A stretch of 38,821 nt of DNA, from positions 1 through 38,821 of the forward strand of contig NZ_AOJH01000061.1 in the NCBI RefSeq assembly GCF_000337355.1. Reading direction: 5' to 3'. The DNA comes from Halorubrum kocurii JCM 14978 (GTDB lineage: Archaea > Halobacteriota > Halobacteria > Halobacteriales > Haloferacaceae). This document shows positions 7,781-16,549 of the stretch, piece by piece (within the stretch, counting starts at the first letter, position 1; each line of letters starts with the position of its first letter). The notes below the pieces were generated by a model, which did no database searches, was not told the origin of the DNA, and saw only the letters and a program-made list of their open reading frames with translations. The translations under genes were made by a program, and so were the position numbers.

Positions 7781-10185
7781 GTCTGTCCACCCCCGTTCCG
7801 GCCGCCGCGGTCGTCGTCCGGGCGGTCCGAACCGTCGCCGTCGGCGGTCAGGCCCGCCCACTCGTCGCGGACGCTCCGCATCACGGCTCGGCTCGTCAGC
7901 TCGGCGGACGCGGGGCTGTACCCCTGTTCGACGAGCCGGTCTATCGTCGCCGCCTTCGCGCGCTCCGTCTCGGTGTCGGCGGGCGGGTCGGCCCACTCGG
8001 CCGGGTCCAGATCCGGGAACCGCCGTTTCACGTCGGCGAGGTCGTTCGACTCCAACACCGCCTTCAGTTCCGGGATCTCCCCGAGGTCGACGTCGTCGAC
8101 GCTGAACGCGTCGCCGCGGTTCCGCCACGCGTACCGGGTGAGCGCGCGGATCACGCGGTCGCGGCGGAACGCCGCGACCGACTCGCTGGGGTCGGTCCCG
8201 CGGTAGTCGCTCTCGTCGAACCGGCCGAGCGTCTCCGTCTCGAACACCTTCATCGCGAGCGCGTCCGGTTCCTCCGGGCCGCGCTCGGTCTCGACGGGCT
8301 CGTCGGCGTCCCACGCGTACACGTGTTCGACGTACTCGGCCACCGTCGCCTCCGGGACGGTCTCAGCCGCGAGGATCGCGTCGACCACGTCGGCCCGCTG
8401 ACGCTCGCGCACGCGTTCGGCGACGGGCGCCTTCCGGCTCTCGAACTCGGCGGTCTCTGCCCGCGAGAACACCGGCGCGGCGGAGAGCCCCTCGGCCATC
8501 GCGTCGAGCACGTCCGTCGGCGTGACCACCCGCTCGACCGGCAGTTCCGGGTGGCTGCGGTCGGCGTCCGACCCGAGCAGCTCCGCGACGACGTCGCGGG
8601 TGTAGGTGACGGGAACGCCGTTCCGGCCGTCGCCGTCGCCGAACTCGACCTCGTCGACGGTGATCCGCTCGCCCTCGCTGCTCTGGTCGCGCCGTATCTC
8701 GCCGGTCTCGTACAGCTCCGCCTTCTCGACGAGGTCCAACCTCGCCGGGAGGTCGTCGGTGTCGAGCCGCGTGACGACCGCGTACAGCGCGGCCGCCCCG
8801 ACCGCGTGGGGGGCGAGCTCGCGCTCCGTGACTCCCCCGTCGCCGTCGCGGACGCCGACGGTGAGCGCGGCGGCGCCGGGCTCGCTCGCCGGATCCCGAA
8901 GGGGGTCGTCGTCGCTCTCGATCCCGTCGACCGTCGGTACGCCTCGGGGGCCGCCGACCTCGCGGCGCAGGAGCTCCGCCTCCAGCCGCCGGTTCGTGAG
9001 GTAGCGGAACTCGTGGCGGGTGAGGCGGCGCTTCAGCGCCTTCAGCGGGTCCGCCCCCTCGCGCTCGGCGTGGCGGTCGAGCTCGGCGTCGAGGTCGGGG
9101 TTCGAGATGACGATGAGCTGGGTGTCCAGATCCATCCCGATCCCCTTGTCGAGCTTCACGCGCCGCTCGTCGGGGACGTTGAGGAGCCGGCGGAGGAGGT
9201 CGGCGTGCTGGCTGGCGTCCTCGACAATGGTCGCGACCCCGTTCCCCTGCGAGAGCACGCCGTCGTAGCTGAACGCCTGCGGGTTCTTCCGCCCGCGCGA
9301 GTCGAGCTCGCGGAGCATCCCGCCCATCCACGAGCCGACGAGCCGCTCTTTCGGGCTCCCGTCGTCCTCGGCGTGGAGCACGCCGATCCCCTCGCCGACG
9401 TCGACGACGTAGCTCGTCACGCGGAGGTGGTCGCGGTCGGTGATCGCCGAGAACAGGTCTCGGCGCCCCTCGTCGCGGTACACCGATTCGAGGTGGTTGT
9501 ACGCCTCGCGGCTGAACGGGTCGAGGTCGACGTCGGCCGCGATGGGGTAGGCCTCGTCGTCGACGGCGTCGGCGATCGACTCCCGGACCGGCTCCGGGAA
9601 CACCGAGAGGGGATGGGTCTGGACGGGGCTCCGGTACCAGGCCCCGGCGTCACCGCCGTCGCCGTACGAGAGCGACGCGGCGCCCGCGCCGCCCCCGCTC
9701 CCGACGCCGGCTCCCGCCCCGGTGACGTTCCACTCGACGGTGTACCGCCGCCCGGCGTCGGTCTTCGAGAACTCCCGGAGGCCGTTCACCAGACACCGCT
9801 TGAACTCCGACTTCCCGGTCGCCGTGGGGCCGTCGATCCAGACGATCGTCTCGTCGTTGCCGCGCCCCGCGGCCGCGGTGCGGATGTCGTCGACGAACGC
9901 GTTGAGCGCCGCGGTGTTGCCCAACACGGCGTGTTCCCCGTCGTTGAACGGGTCGTCGAAGAACCGGTACCGCTCCACCCGATCGCCGCGCTCGCGGACC
10001 TCGCGGGTCCCCTGCGACTCGACGGCCGCGAGGAGGTACCGCGCGCCGGAGGCGGCCGCGGTCGGGTCGGCCAACACCCGGTCGACGTACTCGTCGAGGC
10101 TCATCGGCGGGTCGTACGCCCCGCGGAGGGTCTCGTCCGCGTCGCGGACGAACGCGTCCCCGTCCGGCGTGTCGCGTTCGGTCAT
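7771..10185 (-). CDS. PrkA-family AAA+ serine protein kinase, second paralogue
   Basis: This 804-residue PrkA-type protein kinase has an AAA+ core with Walker A GPTATGKS (residues 119-126, Lys125) following a region that starts [18 protein letters not shown]. The C-terminal region matches the PrkA kinase part. Unlike its paralogue it carries a Gly/Ala/Ser-rich insertion (about residues 155-175), and its C-terminus is longer. It starts one base after the stop of the upstream prkA gene, so the two are made from one mRNA. PrkA (YeaG in E. coli) phosphorylates protein targets on Ser/Thr during stress or starvation. The targets here are unknown. The two kinases are clearly diverged, so this is an old duplication. 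Confidence 0.92.
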   Translation of the reverse strand: MTERDTPDGDAFVRDADETLRGAYDPPMSLDEYVDRVLADPTAAASGARYLLAAVESQGTREVRERGDRVERYRFFDDPFNDGEHAVLGNTAALNAFVDDIRTAAAGRGNDETIVWIDGPTATGKSEFKRCLVNGLREFSKTDAGRRYTVEWNVTGAGAGVGSGGGAGAASLSYGDGGDAGAWYRSPVQTHPLSVFPEPVRESIADAVDDEAYPIAADVDLDPFSREAYNHLESVYRDEGRRDLFSAITDRDHLRVTSYVVDVGEGIGVLHAEDDGSPKERLVGSWMGGMLRELDSRGRKNPQAFSYDGVLSQGNGVATIVEDASQHADLLRRLLNVPDERRVKLDKGIGMDLDTQLIVISNPDLDAELDRHAEREGADPLKALKRRLTRHEFRYLTNRRLEAELLRREVGGPRGVPTVDGIESDDDPLRDPASEPGAAALTVGVRDGDGGVTERELAPHAVGAAALYAVVTRLDTDDLPARLDLVEKAELYETGEIRRDQSSEGERITVDEVEFGDGDGRNGVPVTYTRDVVAELLGSDADRSHPELPVERVVTPTDVLDAMAEGLSAAPVFSRAETAEFESRKAPVAERVRERQRADVVDAILAAETVPEATVAEYVEHVYAWDADEPVETERGPEEPDALAMKVFETETLGRFDESDYRGTDPSESVAAFRRDRVIRALTRYAWRNRGDAFSVDDVDLGEIPELKAVLESNDLADVKRRFPDLDPAEWADPPADTETERAKAATIDRLVEQGYSPASAELTSRAVMRSVRDEWAGLTADGDGSDRPDDDRGGRNGGGQTWD

Positions 10186-10186
10186 C

Positions 10187-12262
10187 TCAGTCCCCGCCGT
10201 CTTCGATCTCGGAGCGGGCGACGGCGGCGCCCGCGTACTCCAGCACTTCCGCGGCGCCGTCCTCCGAGTAGCCGCGGTCGACCAAGGCGTCGACCCACGC
10301 GCTGCGCTCCTCGTCGTCGAGGTCGGTCGCGGAGACCAGCGCCGAGAAGTTGATGTTGTGCTTCTTGTCCTCCCACAGCTTGCGCTCCAGGGCCCGCCGG
10401 AGTCGGTCGTTCTCCCGCGGGTCGAACCCCCGCCCTTCGCGGGCGCGCCGGGAGACCCAGTTCGACACCTCCTGCCGGAAGTCGTCCTTGCGGTCGGAGG
10501 GCACGTCGAGCTGCTCTTCGACCGCGCGCAGGAATGTCTCGTCCGGCTCGGTCTCCCTTCCGGTCAGCTCGTCGTCGACGGTGGCGTCGTCGATGTACGC
10601 CATCACGTGGTCCATGTACTTCTCGCCCTGCCGGCGGAGCTCGTCCACGTCGTACGCCAACGCGTGGCGCACGTCTTCGATGGCGCGCTCGCGGTACTCC
10701 TCGCGGACGGTCTCTAAGAGCCGTTCGTAGCGGTCGAGGTCTCCCTCCGCGATCGACCCGTGGCCGCCGAGGTTCGCCTCGAAGTGGTCGAAGACGGACA
10801 GCGGCGAGAGGTAGGTGCGGTCGCGGTGGGTGGCGTCCATGATCGCCTCGGCGATCTCGTCGCCGACGAACCGGGCGGAGATGCCGTCCATCCCCTCGCC
10901 CACGTCCGCGGACTCGGCGGCGTCCTCGCGGAGCTTCCGGCGGTCGATCTCCTCGTCCTCCAGCTCGCCGTTGTACACCTTCGCCTTGTCGAGGAGGCTC
11001 ACGGTCTCGTCGGTTGGCGCCTCCAAGCGGGTGAGCACGCCGAAGAGGCCGGCCATCTCCAGCGCGTGCGGCTCGACGTGGACGTTGGGCACGTCGGCGT
11101 TGTCGAGCATCTTCTCGTAGATCTTCGCCTCGCTCTCGTACTCCAACACGTAGGGGTAGTCGATCCGCTTGGTGCGGTCGTTGAACGCCTCCATCTTCTC
11201 GTCGCCCGTCTTCTCGCGGTACTCCGGCATGTTCGTCCGACCGACGATCACCTGATCGATGTCGATCCGCGGGTTGTTCTTCGGCTTGATCGTCGACTCC
11301 TGTGAGGCGTGCAGGAAGTCGTAGAGGAACTCCCGCTGGAGCTTTAACAGCTCCTCGCCGGAGAACAGTCCGCGGTTCGCGTTACAGAACGCGCCGGCGT
11401 AGTCGAACGCCCGCGGGTCGGACTCGCCGTAGACGGCGAGCTTCGCGTAGTTGACGTCGCCCGTGAGCTCCGTCTCGTCCTGGTTTTTCTTGTCCTTCGG
11501 CTCGAACGTCTCGATGCACTCCCGGCGGTTCTCGTCGGCGACGAGGCGGACGACCTCGACGTGTTCGTCGAGGACCCGCTGCAGGTCGTCGTCGTAGTGG
11601 GCGAGCAGCTCGTTCAGGTAGAACTCCGAGGCCGGGTCCGGATGCTGGTCGTTTCGGAGGGTGTAGGGAGCGTCGAGCCGCTCGTTGATCTCGTCGATCA
11701 CGCCCTCGCGCTGGGGGCGGGGGATGAGCACGAGCGGGTCCTGATTCATCGGCGAGCGCACGGTGTCGTCCCCGGGGTCCTGGTCGTCGATCACCGAGCA
11801 GAGGTCGACCCAGCGGAAGGTGTACATCCGGCCGGCCTCCTCGCGGGTGTACTCCTCGAAGTATCGACGGACCAGCCAGTCGAAGTGCGACTTCCCGGAG
11901 CCGACGGGGCCGAGCAGGAGCTTGATCCGTTTCTCGGGGCCGAGGCGACGGGCGCCGGACTTCACCTTGTTGACGAACTCGTGGATCGCCTCGTGGACCT
12001 CTCGGCCGTAGAAGACGTTCTCGCCGTCGTGGAGGGGGTCGTCCGCGGCGAGCGCGTACTCGACGACCCCGTGCTCCTCGTCGTACCGGGTGCCGTAGTG
12101 GTCGAACATGTCCGCGACGCGCTGGTGGGCGTTCCGCGCGATCCGCGGCTCCTCGTACAGCGCGTCGAGGTACCAGTCGAACGAGCGGGGCTGCCGGAGG
12201 TCGTCCGGGACGTTCGTCCGGTACTCCTCGCTGAGGCGTTCGAGCGTGTGTCGGTTTGCCAT
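10187..12262 (-). CDS. prkA: PrkA-family AAA+ serine protein kinase, first gene of operon
   Basis: This 691-residue protein is close in length and motif order to bacterial PrkA/YeaG (about 640 residues). It has an N-terminal segment leading to DDPLHDGENVFYG, Walker A GPVGSGKS (residues 118-125, Lys124), and conserved blocks such as NRGLFSGEELLK and MPEYREK that characterise the family. The C-terminal kinase part ends near residue 691. It is the first gene of the operon prkA-prkA-yhbH-spoVR. The start is the ATG at 12262; no TATA box lies at leaderless distance, so translation probably uses a longer leader (see the element at 12263-12434). It is expected to act in the cytoplasm as a Ser/Thr kinase in stress signalling. 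Confidence 0.94.
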   Translation of the reverse strand: MANRHTLERLSEEYRTNVPDDLRQPRSFDWYLDALYEEPRIARNAHQRVADMFDHYGTRYDEEHGVVEYALAADDPLHDGENVFYGREVHEAIHEFVNKVKSGARRLGPEKRIKLLLGPVGSGKSHFDWLVRRYFEEYTREEAGRMYTFRWVDLCSVIDDQDPGDDTVRSPMNQDPLVLIPRPQREGVIDEINERLDAPYTLRNDQHPDPASEFYLNELLAHYDDDLQRVLDEHVEVVRLVADENRRECIETFEPKDKKNQDETELTGDVNYAKLAVYGESDPRAFDYAGAFCNANRGLFSGEELLKLQREFLYDFLHASQESTIKPKNNPRIDIDQVIVGRTNMPEYREKTGDEKMEAFNDRTKRIDYPYVLEYESEAKIYEKMLDNADVPNVHVEPHALEMAGLFGVLTRLEAPTDETVSLLDKAKVYNGELEDEEIDRRKLREDAAESADVGEGMDGISARFVGDEIAEAIMDATHRDRTYLSPLSVFDHFEANLGGHGSIAEGDLDRYERLLETVREEYRERAIEDVRHALAYDVDELRRQGEKYMDHVMAYIDDATVDDELTGRETEPDETFLRAVEEQLDVPSDRKDDFRQEVSNWVSRRAREGRGFDPRENDRLRRALERKLWEDKKHNINFSALVSATDLDDEERSAWVDALVDRGYSEDGAAEVLEYAGAAVARSEIEDGGD

Positions 12263-12434
12263 TGTATCTAGTCTCTGGTCGCTCGGACGGGCAGCGATCC
12301 GCTGCGAGCGCCCTCGACGCGCGGCGGCGCGGCTCTGCGTGCCTGAGACCGCGGCTCATCGAGCCGCGAACGCTGCCGTCATCGGGTGCGACCCGCGCCG
12401 GACCGCTGTTCGCCCGTAACCGAGGCTATATGTA
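12263..12434 (-). promoter_or_regulatory. Promoter and long leader of the prkA operon, with hairpin
   Basis: On the minus strand ATACATATAG (about 12423-12432) is the only good TATA-like box before prkA. It would start the mRNA near 12400 and leave a leader of roughly 140 nt, long for a haloarchaeon. Within that leader CGCGGCTC (12350-12357) pairs perfectly with 12361-12368 around an ATC loop. The leader could be regulatory. The promoter position is inferred. Confidence 0.45.
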
Positions 12435-12695
12435 TGGGAGGGATTCGCACGCATAAGTGTGTCGCCCGTTGGCATCGTTCATGACGCGGCGATCCCGTTC
12501 GGTGCCGGCGGTTACGCCCCCCTTAGCGGCCGTGAACGGACGCTTCTCGAGTTTTCGTCTGTCTCCGCGCCGCTCCGGCCCGTGAGTCGAACTGGCGTCC
12601 GCCCGGTCGCATCGCCGCTGCGTTCGCGGCGGTCGAAACCGGAAACGTCGCCCCCGGAGCGTACCCTTTTGCGGTCGCCGCGCCGACCGTCCGGT
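12435..12695. other. Gene-free stretch between the prkA operon and the DUF1028 gene
   Basis: No convincing gene is seen. An open frame runs through on the plus strand, but it lacks the acidic composition of the real genes here, and the DUF1028 family sequence begins only at 12696. A CCTTTT tract near 12665-12670 at about -28 is the likely TATA-like element of the DUF1028 gene. Confidence 0.5.
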
Positions 12696-13379
12696 GTGAC
12701 GTTCAGCATCTGCGTCCGCGAGCGGTACACGGACGACGACGGCGCCGACCGGATCCGGTACGGCGTGGCGGTGACCACGCGCCTGCCGGGCGTCGGGACG
12801 CTGTGTCCGTTCGCGTCGGCGGACGGCGCGGTGGCGACCCAGTCGCTCGTCAACGTCGAACTGGGCCGGAAGGGGATCGAGTATCTGGGCGACGGGCTCG
12901 CGGTCGACGACGCTCTCGAGGCCCTTTTAAATGCGGACGATGGGAAGCCGCAGCGCCAGCTTCACGGCGTCGACGCCGACGGGACGTTCGCGTTCTCCGG
13001 CGAGGAGTGCAACGACTGGTACGGCCACGTTGTCGGCGAGAACTACACGGTCGCGGGCAACCTCCTGACGGGCGAGGACGTGATCGACGACACCGCCGCC
13101 GCCTACGAGTCCGACGCCCACGGCGACGCCCCGCTCGCCGAGCGGCTGATCGACGCGCTCGCGGCGGGTCACGCCGCCGGCGGCGACAAGCGGGAGGACC
13201 TGGCGGTCCAGTCCGCGGCGCTGCAGGTGTGCACCACGGCGGACGCGGTCGACGACCCGTACTACAACGACCTCCGCGTCGACGCGACCGAGACGCCGGT
13301 CGCCGACCTCCGCGAGACGTACGAGACGGCCAAGCGCGGCTACGAGGCGGTGATGGAGAAGTACGCGGACGAGGAGTAG
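12696..13379 (+). CDS. DUF1028 family protein (Ntn-hydrolase-like fold)
   Basis: This 227-residue protein begins VTFSICVRERYTDDDGADRI, the typical N-terminus of DUF1028, which then reads GVAVTTRLPGVGTLCPFASA and GAVATQSLVNVELGRKG as in the family. DUF1028 proteins resemble N-terminal nucleophile hydrolases and are thought to be peptidase- or amidase-like; no reaction is proven. I chose the GTG at 12696 rather than upstream starts because family homology begins exactly there and a T-rich TATA-like element lies about 28 nt upstream. It is a single gene, convergent with the EEP protein downstream. Confidence 0.85.
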   Translation: MTFSICVRERYTDDDGADRIRYGVAVTTRLPGVGTLCPFASADGAVATQSLVNVELGRKGIEYLGDGLAVDDALEALLNADDGKPQRQLHGVDADGTFAFSGEECNDWYGHVVGENYTVAGNLLTGEDVIDDTAAAYESDAHGDAPLAERLIDALAAGHAAGGDKREDLAVQSAALQVCTTADAVDDPYYNDLRVDATETPVADLRETYETAKRGYEAVMEKYADEE

Positions 13380-13411
13380 CGCGCTCCGGGAGCGGCGCGT
13401 TCGAGCGTCGC

Positions 13412-14260
13412 TTACAGCTCCAGTCGCGCGAGGACCGGCAGGTGGTCCGAGGGGTATCGCCCTCGGTCGTCGCGGTCGGTGAGCGTCGCGAACGCGTCCA
13501 CGTCGACCCCCCGCGAGACGAGCGCGTGGTCGATCCGCCGACCGTCGATCAGCCGCGCGAAGTCGGTGAGGCTCGTCTCCGGGCCGTGCCGGAGGTCGGC
13601 GGTCGCGGCCGCGTCGCTGAGCGCGAGCCCGGCGCCGTCCGCCGCGGCGTTCGCGTTCGCCTCCGAGCCGTCGCCGACGAGGATCCGGTGGGGCTCCGAC
13701 CCCGGCGTGCAGTTGAGGTCGCCGACGAGCACGACCGGGGGCGTCGAGTCGGGACCGCCCGCTGTCCCCGCCGCGTCGCCCGCTATCGCGGGGAGCCGCT
13801 CACGGAGCAGCCGTGCCGACTCGCGGCGCGCGTGCGCGCTCACGTGGTCGAAGTGCGTGTTGACGACGAGGAGCGCGGCGTCGTCGCGGGTCCCGCGGAC
13901 CCGCGCCCACGTCGCGATCCGCGGGTAGTCGGCGTCCCAGCCGGTCGACTGCTCGTCCGGCGTCTCGGAGAGCCAGAAGGTGCCGTCGTCGACGACCTCC
14001 CAGCGATCGGCGCGGACCGCAATCGGGCACCCCTCACCCTTGCCGTCGATTCCGCGCCCGCGCCCGACGAACTCGTACTCCGGGAGCCGCTCGCGGAGGT
14101 CGCGTCGCTGGTCGGGCAGCGGCTCCTGAAACCCGGCGACGTCCGGGCGATGGAACTGGACGAGCCGCCCGACGGCGTCCCGGCGCTCGTGCCACGCGTC
14201 GTGGTGGTCGCCGCGGTTGGCGTAGCGGACGTTGTAGCTCAGCACCCGAATCGCGGTCAT
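13412..14260 (-). CDS. Endonuclease/exonuclease/phosphatase (EEP) family hydrolase
   Basis: This 282-residue protein has the EEP (DNase I-like) fold with its metal and catalytic motifs in order: VLSYNVRYAN at the N-terminus, Glu46 in AGFQEP, NTHFDHVS, GDLNCTPGS, RIDHALVS and SDHLPVLARLEL. This subgroup resembles exodeoxyribonuclease III-like and Mg-dependent phosphodiesterase or nocturnin-type enzymes; the substrate is not evident. The ATG at 14260 is favoured over one 15 nt upstream because the TATA-like ATTAAAAG (14286-14293) then lies about 29 nt away. No signal peptide is seen, so it is cytoplasmic. Confidence 0.87.
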   Translation of the reverse strand: MTAIRVLSYNVRYANRGDHHDAWHERRDAVGRLVQFHRPDVAGFQEPLPDQRRDLRERLPEYEFVGRGRGIDGKGEGCPIAVRADRWEVVDDGTFWLSETPDEQSTGWDADYPRIATWARVRGTRDDAALLVVNTHFDHVSAHARRESARLLRERLPAIAGDAAGTAGGPDSTPPVVLVGDLNCTPGSEPHRILVGDGSEANANAAADGAGLALSDAAATADLRHGPETSLTDFARLIDGRRIDHALVSRGVDVDAFATLTDRDDRGRYPSDHLPVLARLEL

Positions 14261-14445
14261 TACGCTGGGGGTCACGGGCGAGGCGATTAAAAGGCGCGGA
14301 GCGGTCGCGAGTTCGACGGTTGCGGTGTTAACGGGGTCTCGTGTCGACGCTCCAGCCGCTCGGTTATAAGCGATCGTCGCGATCGCTCACGCCGATTATA
14401 ACTGAACCCCTGATTCCGCCCGCTTAAACCCCTGCTCCCGCCCGC

Positions 14446-14928
14446 TCACGCCGAGAACTCGTACAGCTCGTCGCCGACGTGGTGGATCGACTCGACGACC
14501 TTGCCGCTGTCGCCGACCATGTCGTCGCCGTCGACCAGCGCGCGGCCGACCGCGAGCACCTTCCCGTGCGTCTCCTCGGCGACGACGACGAGGTCGCCCC
14601 CGCGGATCTCCGGGTCGGCCTCGACGATGCCGGGGCGCATCACGTCGGCGCCGTCGGAGACGAACGAGATCGCGCCCGCGTCGACCGTGACGACGCCCGT
14701 CTCGGGCTCGTAGCCGTTCGCGCCCCGAACGGTGAGGAACGGCTCGTCGTCGTCGACGTAGAAGACGGCCGGGTCGCCGTCGACCAACACGAGCTCGTAG
14801 TTCGCGTTCACGAACTCGACGAACTCGAAGGTGTCGCCGTCGATGTCGACGCCGAGGTGGTCGGCGACCGCCTCGCGGATCGTCGTGATGTCGTCGCTCC
14901 GGAGGTGGTGCCGCGATTTCACTTCCAT
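14446..14928 (-). CDS. PUA-domain RNA-binding protein, MCT-1/Tma20-like
   Basis: This 160-residue archaeal protein starts MEVKSRHHLRSDDITTIREAV, the N-terminal pre-PUA domain of the MCT-1/Tma20 family. It is followed by a PUA domain (about residues 75-155) with the signature DGADVMRPGIVEADPEIRGGDLVVV. In eukaryotes relatives act in translation initiation and ribosome recycling. An RNA- or ribosome-binding role in archaea is inferred from the domain. It is a single gene, divergent from the membrane ferredoxin at 15075. Confidence 0.9.
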   Translation of the reverse strand: MEVKSRHHLRSDDITTIREAVADHLGVDIDGDTFEFVEFVNANYELVLVDGDPAVFYVDDDEPFLTVRGANGYEPETGVVTVDAGAISFVSDGADVMRPGIVEADPEIRGGDLVVVAEETHGKVLAVGRALVDGDDMVGDSGKVVESIHHVGDELYEFSA

Positions 14929-15074
14929 GCGCGCCCAGTCGGCCGCTCGGCCGATAAATGGACCGCTCCGCGAGCGCTCGCCCGGGTCCGACGCCTCGAC
15001 GCCCCGGCGCAGAGCCCTCTCATGCAGTTGGACCGATCAAAACGGCCTTAAACCACCTCTTCATATCCGCTTGT

Positions 15075-15677
15075 ATGCTCACTCCGCTTATCGCGAACGT
15101 CGCGAACGCCCCCGCGATCGTCCTCGCGGTGGTTGCGACGCTGCTCGTCGTCCTCATCAGTTCGTTGAAGGGCACGGGTTGGGAGCCCGCGACGGACATC
15201 TCTGACGAGGTACTCCAACGGCGCGCCTCGGCCGTGCCCGAGACCGAGTTCCCCGAGCCGGGGAACCGCTCGGTCGGCGGCGGTGGCGGCGGCGGCGCGA
15301 TCCCCGCCGGCGGCGAGGGCGAGGAGGGCGAGCTGGAGGACGGTGAGGCCGGCGGTTCCGGGCCCGGCGACATCCCGGAAGACGAGGTCGAGTACTTCGA
15401 GATCGAGTTCGTGAAGCAGGGCGAGACCGTCGAGCTCTCGAACGACCAGCCGATCTTAGACCAGGGCGAAGACGAGGGGTGGGACCTCCCGTACGCCTGC
15501 CGCCAGGGCCAGTGCGTCTCCTGTGCCGGTCGGATCGCCGACGGCCCCTCGGAGGACTTCGTCGAGCACGACAACCAGCAGATGCTCGAGGAGGCCGAGA
15601 TCGACGACGGCTACACCCTGACCTGCGTCGCGTACCCCCGCGACTCCTTCAGCATCGAGACCGGCGAGGCGCCGTAG
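15075..15677 (+). CDS. Membrane-anchored [2Fe-2S] ferredoxin
   Basis: This 200-residue protein has three parts: an N-terminal membrane helix (about residues 8-30, APAIVLAVVATLLVVLISS), a Gly- and Glu-rich linker (about 65-105) and a plant-type [2Fe-2S] ferredoxin domain (about 107-195). The cluster ligands are Cys142, Cys147, Cys150 (C-x4-C-x2-C) and Cys184. The linker would let the redox domain reach partners in the membrane. The start at 15075 follows a TATA-like CTTAAACC by 27 nt, so it is leaderless; an in-frame upstream extension is basic and not credible. The partner in electron transfer is not shown by the context. Confidence 0.92.
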   Translation: MLTPLIANVANAPAIVLAVVATLLVVLISSLKGTGWEPATDISDEVLQRRASAVPETEFPEPGNRSVGGGGGGGAIPAGGEGEEGELEDGEAGGSGPGDIPEDEVEYFEIEFVKQGETVELSNDQPILDQGEDEGWDLPYACRQGQCVSCAGRIADGPSEDFVEHDNQQMLEEAEIDDGYTLTCVAYPRDSFSIETGEAP

Positions 15678-15775
15678 GCGTCGCGCTGCCGGCTTTTCGC
15701 TCCTCGCTCCCGCTTCACCGCGGATCGCTCGCCCGCTCGCGACACCCTTTTTCACCTCTCGACCGAACGATCGGT

Positions 15776-16102
15776 ATGTCTCTCAGCACGGTCCTCGGCG
15801 CCGGGATCGCCGCGCTCCTCGTCGCGGTCGCGGCCGCAGCCGTCTACCGCGACGCCGGTCGGGTCGGCGTCGACCTCGGGTCGCCGCCCCTGTGGGCCGC
15901 CTTCGTCGTCGTCACGTCCGGCGCCGCGGCGGTCACCGCCCTCCTCGTCCCCGACGCGCCGCTTCCCGGCGTGCTCGTGTTGGCCGCGCTCGGACCGCTC
16001 CTGTACCTCCTCGAACGCGACGACTCGCTGCACGGCGACGACCCGGCCGACCCGACGCGGCTCCCGAGCGACGGGGAGGACGCGGACCGGTCGGACGAGT
16101 GA
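15776..16102 (+). CDS. Small three-helix membrane protein, function unknown
   Basis: This 108-residue protein has three hydrophobic helices (about residues 5-23, 37-56 and 62-82) and an acidic cytosolic-type tail (DDSLHGDDPADPTRLPSDGE). The ATG at 15776 follows a T-rich TATA-like CCCTTTTTC by about 27 nt, so a leaderless mRNA is likely. It lies between the membrane ferredoxin and the NifU-like gene, all on the plus strand, but each has its own promoter-like box, so an operon is not required. No family is recognised. Confidence 0.75.
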   Translation: MSLSTVLGAGIAALLVAVAAAAVYRDAGRVGVDLGSPPLWAAFVVVTSGAAAVTALLVPDAPLPGVLVLAALGPLLYLLERDDSLHGDDPADPTRLPSDGEDADRSDE

Positions 16103-16210
16103 CCGGCCCCTTCCAGTTCCGGGCGGATCGACGATGACACAGTTCCTTTCTCGCTTCTGCCGTGCTCTCAAACCGCAAGCTTCCATAACCTTGACCGCGA
16201 AGTGGAGGTA

Positions 16211-16537
16211 ATGAGCGACGAGAGCCTCGCGGACCGGGTCGAAGAGTGGATGGTCGGACAGATGCCGATCATCCAGATGCACGGCGGCACGAGCGTCGTG
16301 CGCGAGGCGGACGCCGAGACCGGCGAGGTCGTCGTCGAGCTCGGCGGCACCTGCTCGGGGTGCGGCATCTCGAACATCACCGCGGACAACATCCGCCGCG
16401 ACCTGATCATGGACTTCGACGAGGTGGAGAACGTGACAGTGCGGTCCGCCTCCTCCGGCGATCAGGGCGCCTCCACCGTCGAGGGCGGCCGCGGCGGCGA
16501 GCTAAAACACGAGACCGAGTCCGCGAACCACTTCTGA
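16211..16537 (+). CDS. NifU C-terminal-domain (NFU-type) Fe-S scaffold protein
   Basis: This 108-residue protein consists of a single NifU C-terminal domain. It has the typical segment [19 protein letters not shown] and the cluster-binding CxxC motif in [19 protein letters not shown] (Cys48 and Cys51). Proteins of this type bind a shared [4Fe-4S] cluster as a dimer and pass it to target enzymes. The start at 16211 is supported by a TATA-like CCATAACC about 25 nt upstream. A GGAGGT motif lies too close to the ATG to act as a normal ribosome binding site. It is convergent with the glutamate-cysteine ligase-like gene, with 12 bases between them. Confidence 0.92.
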   Translation: MSDESLADRVEEWMVGQMPIIQMHGGTSVVREADAETGEVVVELGGTCSGCGISNITADNIRRDLIMDFDEVENVTVRSASSGDQGASTVEGGRGGELKHETESANHF

Positions 16538-16549
16538 GAGCGACCGCGA

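Noticed and set aside
7781..8314. N-terminal extension of the YhbH frame
   Set aside because: It overlaps the PrkA gene in another frame and is Arg-rich. YhbH homology begins only at the GTG at 7780.
14362..14400. Inverted repeat GCGATCG-TCG-CGATCGC flanked by TTATAA boxes as an operator
   Set aside because: No gene start lies at a useful distance on either strand, and CGATCG-type palindromes are frequent in such DNA.
16204..16209. GGAGGT as a Shine-Dalgarno site for the NifU-like gene
   Set aside because: Only one base separates it from the ATG, too close to work; the TATA box spacing predicts a leaderless mRNA.
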